A DNA stretch of 64,000 nt, taken from contig DATAGZ010000017.1 in assembly GCA_036263455.1 (NCBI GenBank), positions 186,001 to 250,000 of the forward strand, in the 5' to 3' direction. Origin of the DNA: DATAGZ01 sp036263455 (GTDB lineage Bacteria; Pseudomonadota; Alphaproteobacteria; Dongiales; Dongiaceae). Below the pieces are notes generated by a model. It made no database searches and was not told where the DNA came from. It was given only the letters and a program-made list of their open reading frames with translations. Positions 1 through 9,039 of the stretch are shown here, in pieces. Numbering within the stretch: the stretch's first letter is position 1; every line of letters starts with the position of its first letter. A program made the position numbers and the translations under genes.

Positions 1-249
1 GGGCGGCGCGCGCTAGCAGATGCTGGGGCCGTTGATAGACGAAATTCCAGCGAAGGTGAGAAAAGCAAACCAGAACAGGGCGGCAAGTGGAGTCTGAGGA
101 CATGGGCAACGACACAAGGCCTCTCATTCTGAATCGATATTGGGATTCGTTACGATCTGACGCATACGTTCAGTTAACCATCCAGAACGAATAAGGTTCC
201 CAATCGGATGGTCAGTAAGCGCCGAAGAATGCCGGTATTAGCGAATCCC
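1..249. other. Left edge, no supported gene
   Basis: This stretch lies downstream of dnaE2. Plus-strand frame 1 is open from the edge to a stop near 129, about 43 codons, but the peptide resembles nothing I know. An inverted repeat GAAC-N7-GTTC lies at about 185-199. It is not the direct-repeat LexA box of alphaproteobacteria. I see no RNA gene or clear terminator. Confidence 0.5.
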
Positions 250-3200
250 TTAATGGAAGTCGCGGCTGCGCAAGGGCAAGGTCTCCTCTATTTCGCCGCG
301 ATCCTGGGCGGAGTTTTCCCGAAGTGCGTCGAGCCAAGAGGTGGCGTCATATAATTCATGCGCGAGGAGGTGGATGACATGATGCGGTGGGCGCCCCTCG
401 CGTTGTAGCCGTCCCCGGCAGATGATCATCCGCGCGCCCATGACGGTGGCGCGGTAGCGCTCGAAGATGTCGGGCCAAAAGATCAGGTTGGCGATGCCGG
501 TTTCATCCTCCAGGGTCATGAAAATGGCTTTTCCCGTGCCCGGCCTCTGGCGCACCAGGACGAGGCCGGCGACCATGACGGTCTTCCCTGCTCTTTCGGT
601 GGCGAGGGCCTGGGTGGGCAGGATGTCTTTTGCGGCCAGGCGTTCGCGTAGAAAGGCCACGGGATGCTGTTTCACGCTCAAGGAGAGGAAGCGGTAATCC
701 TCGATGACATGTTGTGACAAAGGCATGGGGCGCAGGATCGCCGGTTCTTCCGATACCTGTCCTGTCGCAAAAAGCGGCGGCTTATCGATCTCCAGGGCCT
801 TGACCCGCCAGAGCGCTTCCCGTCGATCCAGATCCAGGGAGCGAAAGGCATCGGCCTCGGCGAGCCGGGTCAGGGCGAAACGGTCGAGCCTTGCCCGTTC
901 CTGCAGGGCGTCGATAGAGGAAAACGCCACCTTGCCGCGCGCCGTCACGAGACGCTCGGCCATGTCCCGATCGAAGCCTTTCACCTGGCGGAAACCCAGG
1001 CGAACCGCCTTCTCCCCGCAAAGTGTGGCGTCCCATATGCTGTGGTTTATGTCGGGGGTGGCTATCCGCACCCCGTGATCCTGGGCGTCCCGGATCAACT
1101 GAGCCGGTGCATAGAAGCCCATTGGCTGGCTGTTGAGCAGGGCGCAGCAGAACACATCCGGATAATGGTGCTTGATCCAGGCCGAGATGTAGACGAGCTG
1201 GGCGAAGCTCGCGGCGTGGCTTTCCGGAAAGCCGTAAGTACCGAAACCCTTGATCTGGTTGAAACAACGCTCAGCGAAGGCGGGGTCGTATCCTCGGGCT
1301 ATCATCCCCGAAACGAGCTTCTCGCCGAAGCTTGCAATCGTTCCCGCTTTCTTGAAGGTCGCCATGGCGCGGCGCAGCTGGTCGGCCTCGCTCGGGGTGA
1401 AGCTCGCGGCGGTGATGGCAATTTGCATGGCCTGTTCCTGAAAGAGGGGAACGCCCAGGGTCTTTTCCAGAACCCTGCGCAATTCCTCGCTGGGGTAAAT
1501 GACCTGCTCTCGCCCTTCGCGCCGCCGCAAATAGGGATGGACCATGTCGCCTTGGATCGGGCCGGGCCGAACGAGAGCAACTTCGATGACGAGATCATAG
1601 AAGCTGCGCGGCTTCAGACGCGGCAGCATGCTCATCTGCGCTCGGCTTTCGATCTGGAAAACCCCAATTGTTTCGGCGCGGCAGATCATGTCATAGACTC
1701 CAGGATCGCCTTGGGGAATGGAGGCCAAGCTATATTCCGTTCCGCTCCGTTCCTTGAGCAGGTCGAAGGCGCGGCGGATGCAGCTCAGCATACCCAGGCC
1801 GAGCACATCGACTTTAAGCATGCCGAGCGCCTCGATATCGTCCTTGTCCCATTGGATGACTGTCCGGTCCGCCATGGCGGCATTCTCGACCGGCACCAGG
1901 GAAGAAAGGCGGGAGCGACTGATGACGAAGCCGCCGACATGCTGGGAGAGATGGCGAGGGAACCCGATCAATTCGCGGGCGCAGGCCACCGCCATGCGAA
2001 GGCGGCGGTCGGTCGGGTCGAGACCCGCCTGGAGAATTTCCCTATCCGTAATGCCGCGGCTGCTCCAGCCCCATACGCTTTTCGAGAGTGCCGCGATCGT
2101 GTCGCTGGACAGGCCAAGTGCCTTGCCGACATCGCGGATGGCGGCGCGCGAGCGATAGCAGATGACCGTCGCGGTCAAGGCGGCGCGGGCGCGCCCGTAT
2201 TTCTCGTAAATATATTGAATGATCTCCTCGCGCCGCTCATGTTCGAAATCGACATCGATATCCGGCGGTTCGTTGCGGGCATCGCTGATGAAGCGCTCGA
2301 AAAGGAGGTCGATCTGTTTGGGATCGACGGCGGTGATACCCAGGCAGTAGCAGATGACCGAGTTGGCGGCCGAGCCTCGCCCCTGGTGGAGGATGCCTTT
2401 CTCCCGGGCGTGGCGCACCAAGTCGGCGACGGTGAGGAAATAAGGCGCGTAGTTCAGTTTGTCGACCAACTGGAATTCGTGGTGGAGTTGGTTTTTCACC
2501 TTCTCGGGAATGCCGCTCGGATACCTCCATCGTGCTCCCGCCCAGGCGAGGCGTTTCAGCGTGTCCGAGGCGCCCTCGCCGGGATCGACCACCTCGTCGG
2601 GATATTCGTAGCGCAGCTCGTCGAGGGAGAAGCGGCACCCCGCGACGAAGCGGGCGACATTCTCGATGGCTTCCGGGCAGGGGCGGAAAAGACGCACCAT
2701 TTCCGCAGGAGACTTTACATGCCGCTCGGCATTGGCGAGGAGGGAAAATCCTGCCTTCTCGATAGTACAACCCTGGCGGATGCAGCTCAGCACGTCCTGA
2801 AGTGCGCGCCGCTCTGGCACGTGGTACAGAACGTCATTGGTGGCAATCGGCGCCAAGCCTACGGCGGAGGCGAGTTCACCCAGGCCCCGGAGGCGCGCGA
2901 CGTCGTCGCCGCGATAGAGGTGGCTGAGGGCGAGGAAGGGATGATCCAGCGCGTCGCGAAGCCGTTCCAGATGCTGGGCGAGATCAGGCCGCTCGTCGGG
3001 GAGGATGATAATGCGCTGTCCCTCTCGATGGAGAAGGAGATCCTCATAGAAGAGATGGCACTCTCCCTTGGGCGCGCGCCTTCGCCCCAGCGTGAGCATC
3101 TCGCACAGGCGGCCATAGGCGGCCTTGTCGGAGGGATAGCACAGCAGGGAAGGACAATCCTGAAAATCGAGGCGGGTGCCAGGCAGAAACCGCATCCCTT

Positions 3201-3375
3201 CCTGCTTGCAGGCGATATGGGCGCGAACGATTCCCGCCACGGAATTGCGGTCAGTCAGGCCAAAAGCGGCATGGCCGAGCCCATGCGCCTGGAATACCAA
3301 TTCTTCGGGGTGAGAGCCGCCGGTCAGAAAAGTGAAGTTACTGGTAGCCTGCAGCTCGGCGTAGAAGGGGGCCAT
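250..3375 (-). CDS. dnaE2: Error-prone DNA polymerase III alpha subunit DnaE2 (ImuC)
   Basis: This is the C-family polymerase of the SOS mutasome, which extends damaged primer templates with ImuA and ImuB. The protein is about 1041 residues, normal for DnaE2. It begins MAPFYAEL with an N-terminal PHP domain. The polymerase core follows, with GRGSAANS and the catalytic-acid motif PDIDVDFEH, and an OB-fold region near the C terminus (GLVLVRQRPGTGKAI) comes before the end RSRDFH. The frame stays open upstream to 4089, but that part lies over imuB and reads as arginine- and proline-rich shadow sequence. The ATG at 3375 overlaps the imuB stop as TGATG, so it is taken as the start. It is the last gene of the LexA-controlled imuA-imuB-dnaE2 operon. 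Confidence 0.96.
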   Translation of the reverse strand: MAPFYAELQATSNFTFLTGGSHPEELVFQAHGLGHAAFGLTDRNSVAGIVRAHIACKQEGMRFLPGTRLDFQDCPSLLCYPSDKAAYGRLCEMLTLGRRRAPKGECHLFYEDLLLHREGQRIIILPDERPDLAQHLERLRDALDHPFLALSHLYRGDDVARLRGLGELASAVGLAPIATNDVLYHVPERRALQDVLSCIRQGCTIEKAGFSLLANAERHVKSPAEMVRLFRPCPEAIENVARFVAGCRFSLDELRYEYPDEVVDPGEGASDTLKRLAWAGARWRYPSGIPEKVKNQLHHEFQLVDKLNYAPYFLTVADLVRHAREKGILHQGRGSAANSVICYCLGITAVDPKQIDLLFERFISDARNEPPDIDVDFEHERREEIIQYIYEKYGRARAALTATVICYRSRAAIRDVGKALGLSSDTIAALSKSVWGWSSRGITDREILQAGLDPTDRRLRMAVACARELIGFPRHLSQHVGGFVISRSRLSSLVPVENAAMADRTVIQWDKDDIEALGMLKVDVLGLGMLSCIRRAFDLLKERSGTEYSLASIPQGDPGVYDMICRAETIGVFQIESRAQMSMLPRLKPRSFYDLVIEVALVRPGPIQGDMVHPYLRRREGREQVIYPSEELRRVLEKTLGVPLFQEQAMQIAITAASFTPSEADQLRRAMATFKKAGTIASFGEKLVSGMIARGYDPAFAERCFNQIKGFGTYGFPESHAASFAQLVYISAWIKHHYPDVFCCALLNSQPMGFYAPAQLIRDAQDHGVRIATPDINHSIWDATLCGEKAVRLGFRQVKGFDRDMAERLVTARGKVAFSSIDALQERARLDRFALTRLAEADAFRSLDLDRREALWRVKALEIDKPPLFATGQVSEEPAILRPMPLSQHVIEDYRFLSLSVKQHPVAFLRERLAAKDILPTQALATERAGKTVMVAGLVLVRQRPGTGKAIFMTLEDETGIANLIFWPDIFERYRATVMGARMIICRGRLQREGRPPHHVIHLLAHELYDATSWLDALRENSAQDRGEIEETLPLRSRDFH

Positions 3376-4880
3376 CAGCGAAATAGTCCATGCAGGAACC
3401 AGCGCGGCGCGCGCGCGGCGCCATACTGTCCCTCGCGATAGAGCCAATAGACGTGTCCCTCCTCGTCCGCGATGCGGTAATAATCGCGCGCCGCTTCCCC
3501 TTTCCGAGGTCCCTCGACCCAGCGCCACCATTCTGGCTCGATCCGCTCCGGGCCGCTTGCCGCCGTGACACGGTGAAGCCGGTGACGCCAGCGGAAATGC
3601 ACGGGCGGGTCGTCGGGAATGGGCGCCATGGCTTCGATCGGTTCCGGCGAGGGGAAAAGGCGCAGCGGGCGATCTAGCGGATGGTGCGCCCATCGCTCCA
3701 CCGCGCAGGAGGTGAGGGGGGATTCCCGTTGCGCCGATTTTTCGGGGATGTGGCTTTCGACAGGGATCCATCGGTAGACGCTTTCTTTCCCCAATCGGAC
3801 TCTCAGGCGGTCGATGAGCTCGGCCAGCTTTCCCCCATTTTCTGGCTTCTCCCAATCGCCTTGTTTGGCGAGTAGGGGCGCAATCTCGTCGGCGGAGAGC
3901 AGCACCTGTTCGATGCCGAAGCCTGGATCGATTTCTCCCAGCCTTTCCCGCATCACATGATAGAGATGGCCGGGCGCGGCGCTTGGGGCGGCGAAGCCAA
4001 CCTTGATTTCGGCCGCATCGCCCTCCAGGCGATAGCAGGAAAGGCGCAGCGTGCGCACCCCCAGGCCATGCATCCGGGTCTTCTCGCACAGCACGGCGAG
4101 TAAATGACGCGTTGCGCGGTCAATATCTTCGGCATGGCCAATGGGCTCGGGGAAGGACAGGCCGACCCGAAAGGCGGGCAGCGGGCGGAGGGCAACCAGC
4201 GCCTCGCTTTCCTCGCCCAGCGCCTGTTGCAGACGGCGGATGAGAGTCTGGCCGAAGCGTGCCGCCAGCGAGGCGCGCGCCAGGGGAAACAGATCGCCGA
4301 TGCGCCCCAGGCCGAGCCGCGCCATCGTCGCCGCCAGATCTGCATCGATGCGCAGCGCCGCTATGGGAAGGTCGTGTAGGGTATCCCTCAGGCCCGCAGC
4401 GGGCACGACCGCCGACGCTTGTTTGCCATAACGGGCCAGGGCCCAGGCCGCCCCGATCGTGCCGGCGATGGCGGCCCGGCACTGATAATGCTGGCCGATC
4501 CGCGCGGTGAGCAGCTCGAGGAGCCGATCTTCGCCCTTCCAATAGGAAGCGCAGCCCGTGATGTCGAGCAGTAAGCCATCCGCCCCGTCCTGCGCGACGA
4601 GGGGGGAAAAGCGCAGGCACCACAGGGCAAGGCGATGCAGGGCGGCGTGATCTTCCTGCGGCTCCGATTCCCGAACGATCAGGTCCGGATATCGGGCGAG
4701 AGCGCTCGCGGCCGATTGACCGACCAGGATGCCTCTCTTCCGGGCCTGCTGGTCGGCGGCCATGACGAGGCGGCGATTGTCCACCGTCGCCACCATCACC
4801 AGGGGGCGATCAGGCGCGCCGTTGTTGCGGCGCCATCGATCGGTCGGAAAATGGCTGAGCCAGAGGGAGAGATATCTCAT
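3375..4880 (-). CDS. imuB: ImuB, inactive Y-family polymerase homologue
   Basis: ImuB is the adaptor of the SOS mutasome. It has a Y-family polymerase fold, but the usual catalytic acidic residues are absent, and it bridges DnaE2, ImuA and the beta clamp. The 501-residue protein begins MRYLSLWLSHFPTDRW, where an active Y-family enzyme would carry a DxD-type metal motif, and no SxDE motif is seen near LLLDITGC. A clamp-binding-like motif PLRLFPSPEPI lies near residue 400, followed by the C-terminal region typical of ImuB. The start at 4880 is chosen because it gives the family N terminus. The gene overlaps imuA by 71 bases and touches dnaE2 by one base, so the three are surely co-transcribed. 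Confidence 0.93.
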   Translation of the reverse strand: MRYLSLWLSHFPTDRWRRNNGAPDRPLVMVATVDNRRLVMAADQQARKRGILVGQSAASALARYPDLIVRESEPQEDHAALHRLALWCLRFSPLVAQDGADGLLLDITGCASYWKGEDRLLELLTARIGQHYQCRAAIAGTIGAAWALARYGKQASAVVPAAGLRDTLHDLPIAALRIDADLAATMARLGLGRIGDLFPLARASLAARFGQTLIRRLQQALGEESEALVALRPLPAFRVGLSFPEPIGHAEDIDRATRHLLAVLCEKTRMHGLGVRTLRLSCYRLEGDAAEIKVGFAAPSAAPGHLYHVMRERLGEIDPGFGIEQVLLSADEIAPLLAKQGDWEKPENGGKLAELIDRLRVRLGKESVYRWIPVESHIPEKSAQRESPLTSCAVERWAHHPLDRPLRLFPSPEPIEAMAPIPDDPPVHFRWRHRLHRVTAASGPERIEPEWWRWVEGPRKGEAARDYYRIADEEGHVYWLYREGQYGAARAPRWFLHGLFR

Positions 4881-5544
4881 GCAGGATGCCTTCATGCAGG
4901 GCGGCGCGCCAGGTTTGCGGCGGTCCGTTTTTGTTGCGCCACAGATCGAGCGAGAGGCTGCCATCCGGTTCTGGCGTGACCCGCCAGCGCGTCATGGCGG
5001 CGCAGGCCGCACTCGCGCCCTGGCGAGCTTCCGCGCCCAGCCGCCAGCAGCGCAGCAGCAGAGCGGGCATGGCCGATTTCTCGGCGGCGAGCTGGAGGCG
5101 GCGGCTCTCGGTAAGAGAGAGCGGGCCAATTTCCAGAAGCGCCGCGCCGAGCCCGCCCAGGCGCAGCACTTCCTCGCACGCCCAGAGACTGTCGCTGCGA
5201 TTCCGGGTTTCGACGAACAGCAGAGTGCCAGGATCGATTCCGAGGGCGCGCAAACCCGGTGCATGAATATTCTGCCGCGATGAAATGAACGCAGCGGAGA
5301 TTTTCCACTGCGCCAAGAGGGAAAAGGCGAACAAGGCGGGAAGGATCGCCTCTTCCTCATCCAACAGCCCCTCGCCGGCGATGTCATGGAGCCCCGGCCG
5401 GCGCAGCGCCCGTAACCCATCCTCCAACCGGTCTTTATAGTTGCTGGTTTGTTCCGAGTGTGGCGCGGGAGCCCCGATTTTTCGGGACAATTCCGCCAAG
5501 AGCGCCTTCCGCTTCGTCGCATTTTCTTCCTGCCGCTGAGGCAT
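4810..5544 (-). CDS. imuA: ImuA, RecA-like mutasome component
   Basis: First gene of the mutagenesis cassette. Proteobacterial ImuA proteins are RecA/SulA-like and regulate or support translesion synthesis by ImuB-DnaE2. The 244-residue product has the expected core: a central segment ending LLFVETRN, followed by SLWACEEVLRLGGLGAALLE and a LTESRRLQLAAE helix. These are hallmarks of the ImuA/SulA-like family. The ATG at 5544 lies only a few bases from a LexA box and a predicted -10 element, so the message would be leaderless or nearly so. A start farther downstream cannot be excluded, but no in-frame ATG with a clear ribosome site is evident. The 3' end overlaps imuB. Confidence 0.9.
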   Translation of the reverse strand: MPQRQEENATKRKALLAELSRKIGAPAPHSEQTSNYKDRLEDGLRALRRPGLHDIAGEGLLDEEEAILPALFAFSLLAQWKISAAFISSRQNIHAPGLRALGIDPGTLLFVETRNRSDSLWACEEVLRLGGLGAALLEIGPLSLTESRRLQLAAEKSAMPALLLRCWRLGAEARQGASAACAAMTRWRVTPEPDGSLSLDLWRNKNGPPQTWRAALHEGILHEISLPLAQPFSDRSMAPQQRRA

Positions 5545-5559
5545 GTTCTTATTATGTTC
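5545..5559 (-). promoter_or_regulatory. LexA (SOS) box of imuA
   Basis: The plus strand reads GTTC-TTATTAT-GTTC, an exact match to the alphaproteobacterial LexA consensus GTTC-N7-GTTC. It overlaps the predicted -10 element and ends one base from the imuA ATG. Family knowledge places imuA under LexA in this class, so DNA damage should induce the whole operon. Confidence 0.9.
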
Positions 5560-5578
5560 TGATTGTTGAAGGAGTCAA
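5551..5578 (-). promoter_or_regulatory. Predicted imuA promoter
   Basis: On the minus strand, TTGACT (5573-5578) and CATAAT (5551-5556) are spaced by 16 bases and match -35 and -10 consensus well. The ATG at 5544 starts seven bases past the -10, about where transcription should begin. LexA bound to the overlapping box would block the polymerase. Confidence 0.7.
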
Positions 5579-5802
5579 GGCTCCCTAGAAGAAAAGGTGT
5601 CGAGCGGCGTTATATGACGATTAAAAGGCGAGAATAATGCAAAAATAACTACATATTGGTTATAAATGACGTTAAATGTGCGCTAATAATATAAATATAT
5701 AAAACTATCGCTTTAGGAAACAATGTATCTGTACAATTTTTAGATGCATTCGATGCATAAAAGGTTTATGTTTTCTGGGCTAACAACAGACAGGTGTGTA
5801 TC
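5560..5802. other. A+T-rich divergent intergenic region
   Basis: This region separates imuA from the RTX gene. Apart from the imuA promoter it is strongly A+T rich between about 5640 and 5760. It contains two ATGCAT palindromes separated by three bases (about 5744-5758) that could be a protein-binding site for the RTX gene. No open frame is supported. Confidence 0.4.
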
Positions 5803-7827
5803 ATGGCTAGATCGCATGGAATTTCCAAGGACGTGGCGAACTCGTCCTTTATCACGACAGCTTCGCTATCCGGCACCGGCGGCAACGATTATCTCGTTGG
5901 CACGAATGGCGACGACACGATTTATGGCCTCGGCGGTGACGATGTCATCGAAGGGGGTCTTGGAAATGATTATCTCGACGGTGGTGCCGGCAGCGATGCC
6001 CTCTATGGGGGTAACGGCAACGATGCTTTGAACGGCGGTGCCGGCAACGATTATCTCGACGGCGGTGCTGGCATTTATGACACGGTGGAGTATTGGGGAG
6101 CGACGGGTAGCGTCACGATCAATCTCGCAATCCATATCGCGACCGGGGCCGAGGGTACGGACCAGCTCTATAATTTTGAGAACGCGACGGGCGGCAATTA
6201 CGGGGACACGATTACGGGCGACGACCAGAACAATTACCTAAATGGCGGCGACGGCATCGATACCATTTATGGTGGTAATGGCGACGATGCAGTGGAAGGT
6301 GGAGCCGGCAACGATATTCTCGACGGCGGCGCGGGCGGCAACGGCCTGATCTTTTGGCATGCTGCCGGAAGCGTGACGGTGAACCTGGCGACCGGGACGG
6401 ATTCCGGCGCGGATGGCATCGATGTGTTTCGTAATTTCGAGGCTGTTCAGGGCGGTAATTACAACGATACCATAACCGGCGATGACCAAGGCAATTACCT
6501 CTGGGGCGGCGCGGGCGAGGATGCCCTCTATGGAGGTAACGGCGACGATGTAGTGGAAGGTGGCGCCGGTAACGATATTCTCGACGGCGGCACGGGCAAC
6601 AATATCCTGACCTTTTGGCGTGCTGCCGGAGGCGTGACGGTGAACCTGGCGACCGGGACGGATTCCGGTGCTGAGGGCACCGACCAGCTCTATAATTTCG
6701 AGAATGCCCGGGGCAGTGGTTACAACGATACAATCGTCGGCGACCCCAACAGCAATGTCCTTCATGGCAACGATGGCGACGATCTTCTTGGCGGAGACAG
6801 TGGCAACGATACGCTGGATGGAGGGGCTGGCAATGATAGGCTCTTTGGCGATATGGGCGATGATATTCTCATCGGTGGTCTTGGCAACGATGAGATCCAC
6901 GGAGGTGCCGGCAACGATACCATCGGCTATTGGTACGCCACCGGATCGGTGAATATTGATCTCGTCGCCGGAACCGCGACGGGCGCCGATGGCAATGACA
7001 CGATCATCAATGTCGAGAATGTCACGGGCTCATCCTATAACGATACGATCATTGGCAATGATCGTGATAATCTCATCACTGGTGGGCTTGGTAACGATTA
7101 CCTTGATGGTGGCGTGGGCTCGGACACTGTAGTTTATAAAAGCACAGGCGGCAGCGTTACCATCGATCTTGGCAATCACATCGCCACCGGCGCGGACGGT
7201 ACCGATCAGCTCTATAATTTCGAGAACGCCCAGGGCAGTGCCTACAACGATACAATCACCGGCGATGGAGGCAACAATGTGCTTTCGGGTCTGGACGGCG
7301 ACGATGTCATCACGGGCGGTCTGGGGGAGGATTACCTCGACGGCGGCACCGGCATCGATACGCTGAATTACGATATCTCCGCGAATATTACGCCACAAGG
7401 ATTGCTGATCGATTTGACCACCCACCAGCTCGTCCAGCTTACCGGGACGTCGGATGGCAAGCCTTATTACTCCAACGAATATTTCTATAATTTCGAGAAT
7501 GTCATCGGGTGGGGCAATAACGACCAAATCCTGGGCGATGGGAACAACAATCGCCTCGACGGCCGCGCCGGCAATGATACGCTGACCGGAAGAGGGGGAA
7601 GCGACACATTCGTCGCAAGCCTTGGCCTGGATGTGGTGACCGATTTCACCCATGGTACCGACCACATCGAGTTATCGACGAAAATATTTGGCACCTCGGA
7701 CTTCGCCCATTTGAATATCGGCCAGAGTGGGGCGGACACGCTGATCACCCTCGGGGCGGATAGTCTCCGCCTGACCAACGTCTTGGCCAGCACGCTCAAC
7801 AGCAGCGACTTTGTGTTCGTCGCTTGA
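5803..7827 (+). CDS. RTX (hemolysin-type calcium-binding repeat) exoprotein
   Basis: Predicted secreted protein of 674 residues made almost wholly of glycine- and aspartate-rich nonapeptides (GGxGxDxLx type) that form calcium-loaded parallel beta-rolls. There is no signal peptide. The C terminus (GGSDTFV, then DVVTDFTHGTDHIEL and a final DFVFVA) resembles type I secretion signals, so export by an ABC-HlyD-TolC system is inferred. No such system is in the window. No protease, lipase or adenylate cyclase domain is visible. Between RTX blocks a non-RTX segment of the type SVTINLATGTDSGAEGTDQLYNFEN recurs, giving a long super-repeat of about 87 residues. The ATG at 5803 is preferred over the GTG at 5794, though its ribosome site is weak. 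Possible roles are surface layer, adhesion or biofilm matrix, none shown. Confidence 0.88.
   Translation: MARSHGISKDVANSSFITTASLSGTGGNDYLVGTNGDDTIYGLGGDDVIEGGLGNDYLDGGAGSDALYGGNGNDALNGGAGNDYLDGGAGIYDTVEYWGATGSVTINLAIHIATGAEGTDQLYNFENATGGNYGDTITGDDQNNYLNGGDGIDTIYGGNGDDAVEGGAGNDILDGGAGGNGLIFWHAAGSVTVNLATGTDSGADGIDVFRNFEAVQGGNYNDTITGDDQGNYLWGGAGEDALYGGNGDDVVEGGAGNDILDGGTGNNILTFWRAAGGVTVNLATGTDSGAEGTDQLYNFENARGSGYNDTIVGDPNSNVLHGNDGDDLLGGDSGNDTLDGGAGNDRLFGDMGDDILIGGLGNDEIHGGAGNDTIGYWYATGSVNIDLVAGTATGADGNDTIINVENVTGSSYNDTIIGNDRDNLITGGLGNDYLDGGVGSDTVVYKSTGGSVTIDLGNHIATGADGTDQLYNFENAQGSAYNDTITGDGGNNVLSGLDGDDVITGGLGEDYLDGGTGIDTLNYDISANITPQGLLIDLTTHQLVQLTGTSDGKPYYSNEYFYNFENVIGWGNNDQILGDGNNNRLDGRAGNDTLTGRGGSDTFVASLGLDVVTDFTHGTDHIELSTKIFGTSDFAHLNIGQSGADTLITLGADSLRLTNVLASTLNSSDFVFVA
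6361..6660 (+). repeat. Near-identical 261-bp tandem unit inside the RTX gene
   Basis: The stretch beginning GCTGCCGGA at 6361 recurs at 6622, an offset of 261 bases or 87 codons. The following run coding for VTVNLATGTDSGA is almost base-identical in both copies. The match at DNA level indicates recent duplication within the gene. Confidence 0.75.
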
Positions 7828-7836
7828 ATGACCAGA

Positions 7837-7863
7837 GGAGGCCCGGCGCATTGCCGGGCCTCC
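7837..7863. terminator. Bidirectional hairpin between RTX and DUF488 genes
   Basis: A perfect 11-bp stem (7837-7847 with 7853-7863) with a five-base loop GCATT sits between the convergent stops at 7827 and 7880. There is no long T-run on either strand, so it may work with Rho or mainly protect 3' ends. Confidence 0.65.
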
Positions 7864-7879
7864 ATGCTGGGACTTCGCC

Positions 7880-8266
7880 TCAGGCGAGGCTCGCCCCCCT
7901 CTGGCGGAGCAGACGGCGCAGGAGCGAGCGATGGCAGCGCCGTTCGTCCTCGCAATAGCAACCCAGGGAGAAATCGGCACGGTGGGAGAAAGCCGCCAGC
8001 AAATCGAGCGCCTGGGCGGCGATGGGTTTCTTCATCTCGCGCAGGAATGCCCTCTCGAAAGCGCGCCAGCTCTTCTCATCTTCGAGGCCCTGGCGCGCGC
8101 GCCGCATGGTGGGCGGGCTGGGGGAGAGAACCGGCAGCCACAGATCGTAATAGCCTAGCCGCGCATAATCGGCTTTGCGCACGCCGCGCGGCGGTCGGCG
8201 TACCGTGCCCAGGCGCAGCTCCCCTTTCTCGCGAGGCGTGCCGAGCTGAATGATCGCAATGGCCAT
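7880..8266 (-). CDS. DUF488 family protein
   Basis: Small protein of 128 residues of the DUF488 family, whose biochemical role is not established. It shows the family pattern: an N-terminal strand IAIIQLGTPR, the central YYDLWLPVLSPS, and a C-terminal cysteine cluster CYCEDERRCHRSLL that could bind metal or act in redox chemistry. The ATG at 8266 has a strong GGAGG ribosome site. The frame extends 15 codons upstream, but those residues do not resemble the family. It is convergent with the RTX gene and divergent from the VOC gene. Confidence 0.85.
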   Translation of the reverse strand: MAIAIIQLGTPREKGELRLGTVRRPPRGVRKADYARLGYYDLWLPVLSPSPPTMRRARQGLEDEKSWRAFERAFLREMKKPIAAQALDLLAAFSHRADFSLGCYCEDERRCHRSLLRRLLRQRGASLA

Positions 8267-8340
8267 GGAGCCTCCTGTTTGGGATAATATAGCATGCCTG
8301 CTTCGGACCAATATGGTCTAGGCTGGAGCGAGAGGTACAC

Positions 8341-8820
8341 ATGACGAGAATCATTCCCCATCTGTGGTACACCGATAAGGCGGAAGAGGCAGCGGCCTTC
8401 TATGCAGGGATCCTGCCCGATTCACGGGTCGACAGCGTCACGCCACTTCCCGCCGACACGCCTTCCGGCCCGGCTGGCAGCGTGAAGGTGGTCGAATTTA
8501 CCCTGGTGGGCCAGCCCTTCCTCGCCATCAGTGCCGGACCCCTCGATCCTTTCAATCATGCGATCTCTTTCGTGGTCGAGTGCGGCGATCAGGCGGAGAT
8601 TGACCGGATCTGGGCGGCGCTTCTGGAAGGCGGCCAGCCAGAGCGATGCGGCTGGCTTAAGGACCGCTATGGCCTTTCCTGGCAGATCGTGCCCCGCGAA
8701 TTAGGCACCCTGATGCGCGATCCCGACCGCGAGCGTGCCCGTCGGGTTGCCGAAGCCATGCTGACCATGATCAAGCTCGATCTCGCCGCCCTGCGCAAGG
8801 CCCATAGCGCTGATAAATAA
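8341..8820 (+). CDS. VOC superfamily protein, 3-demethylubiquinone methyltransferase-like (PhnB type)
   Basis: A 159-residue protein of the vicinal-oxygen-chelate fold. It starts MTRIIPHLWYTDKAEEAAAF and has the phrases FNHAISFVVECGD, RCGWLKDRYGLSWQIVP and a C-terminal helix, all typical of the PF06983 group. These proteins are often annotated as 3-demethylubiquinone-9 3-methyltransferase, but that activity is doubtful for the family. Small-molecule binding or isomerisation is more likely. It stands alone, divergent from the DUF488 gene. Confidence 0.85.
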   Translation: MTRIIPHLWYTDKAEEAAAFYAGILPDSRVDSVTPLPADTPSGPAGSVKVVEFTLVGQPFLAISAGPLDPFNHAISFVVECGDQAEIDRIWAALLEGGQPERCGWLKDRYGLSWQIVPRELGTLMRDPDRERARRVAEAMLTMIKLDLAALRKAHSADK

Positions 8821-9039
8821 TGGAACACTTGTCTGCAAGTGCTGCTTTAGGGTCGCAGAAAGTATAGTCATGACAATAAACTGAATGCTTTCGCATTGGA
8901 CAAAAATCTGGTTCATGCGGTTGCGGCCTTGCAAGGCAGTACGAAGGCGAGGGGAATATCGCGATTCCTGCCGACCTCATGGAAACGTGATCGCCAAATA
9001 TCGGAATCTTTGTTAGAATACACGTCAAAGGAGCACACT
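8821..9039. other. Intergenic region before the secreted repeat protein
   Basis: A short hairpin (CACTTG-TCTG-CAAGTG, about 8827-8842) follows the VOC stop and may be a weak terminator, though no T-run follows. The rest presumably holds the promoter of the next gene. The frame from 8896 continues into that gene but looks non-coding before the ATG at 9040. Confidence 0.4.

Noticed and set aside
1042..3441. 799-residue plus-strand frame opposite dnaE2
   Set aside because: Antisense shadow of a clear polymerase gene in GC-rich DNA; no known domain and no ribosome site.
3376..4089. Upstream extension of the dnaE2 frame
   Set aside because: Low-complexity Arg/Pro-rich translation lying over imuB. 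The ATG at 3375 gives the normal DnaE2 start.
5803..7827. CRISPR-like or satellite array
   Set aside because: The periodic repeats are codons for RTX nonapeptides in one long frame, not spaced identical repeats.
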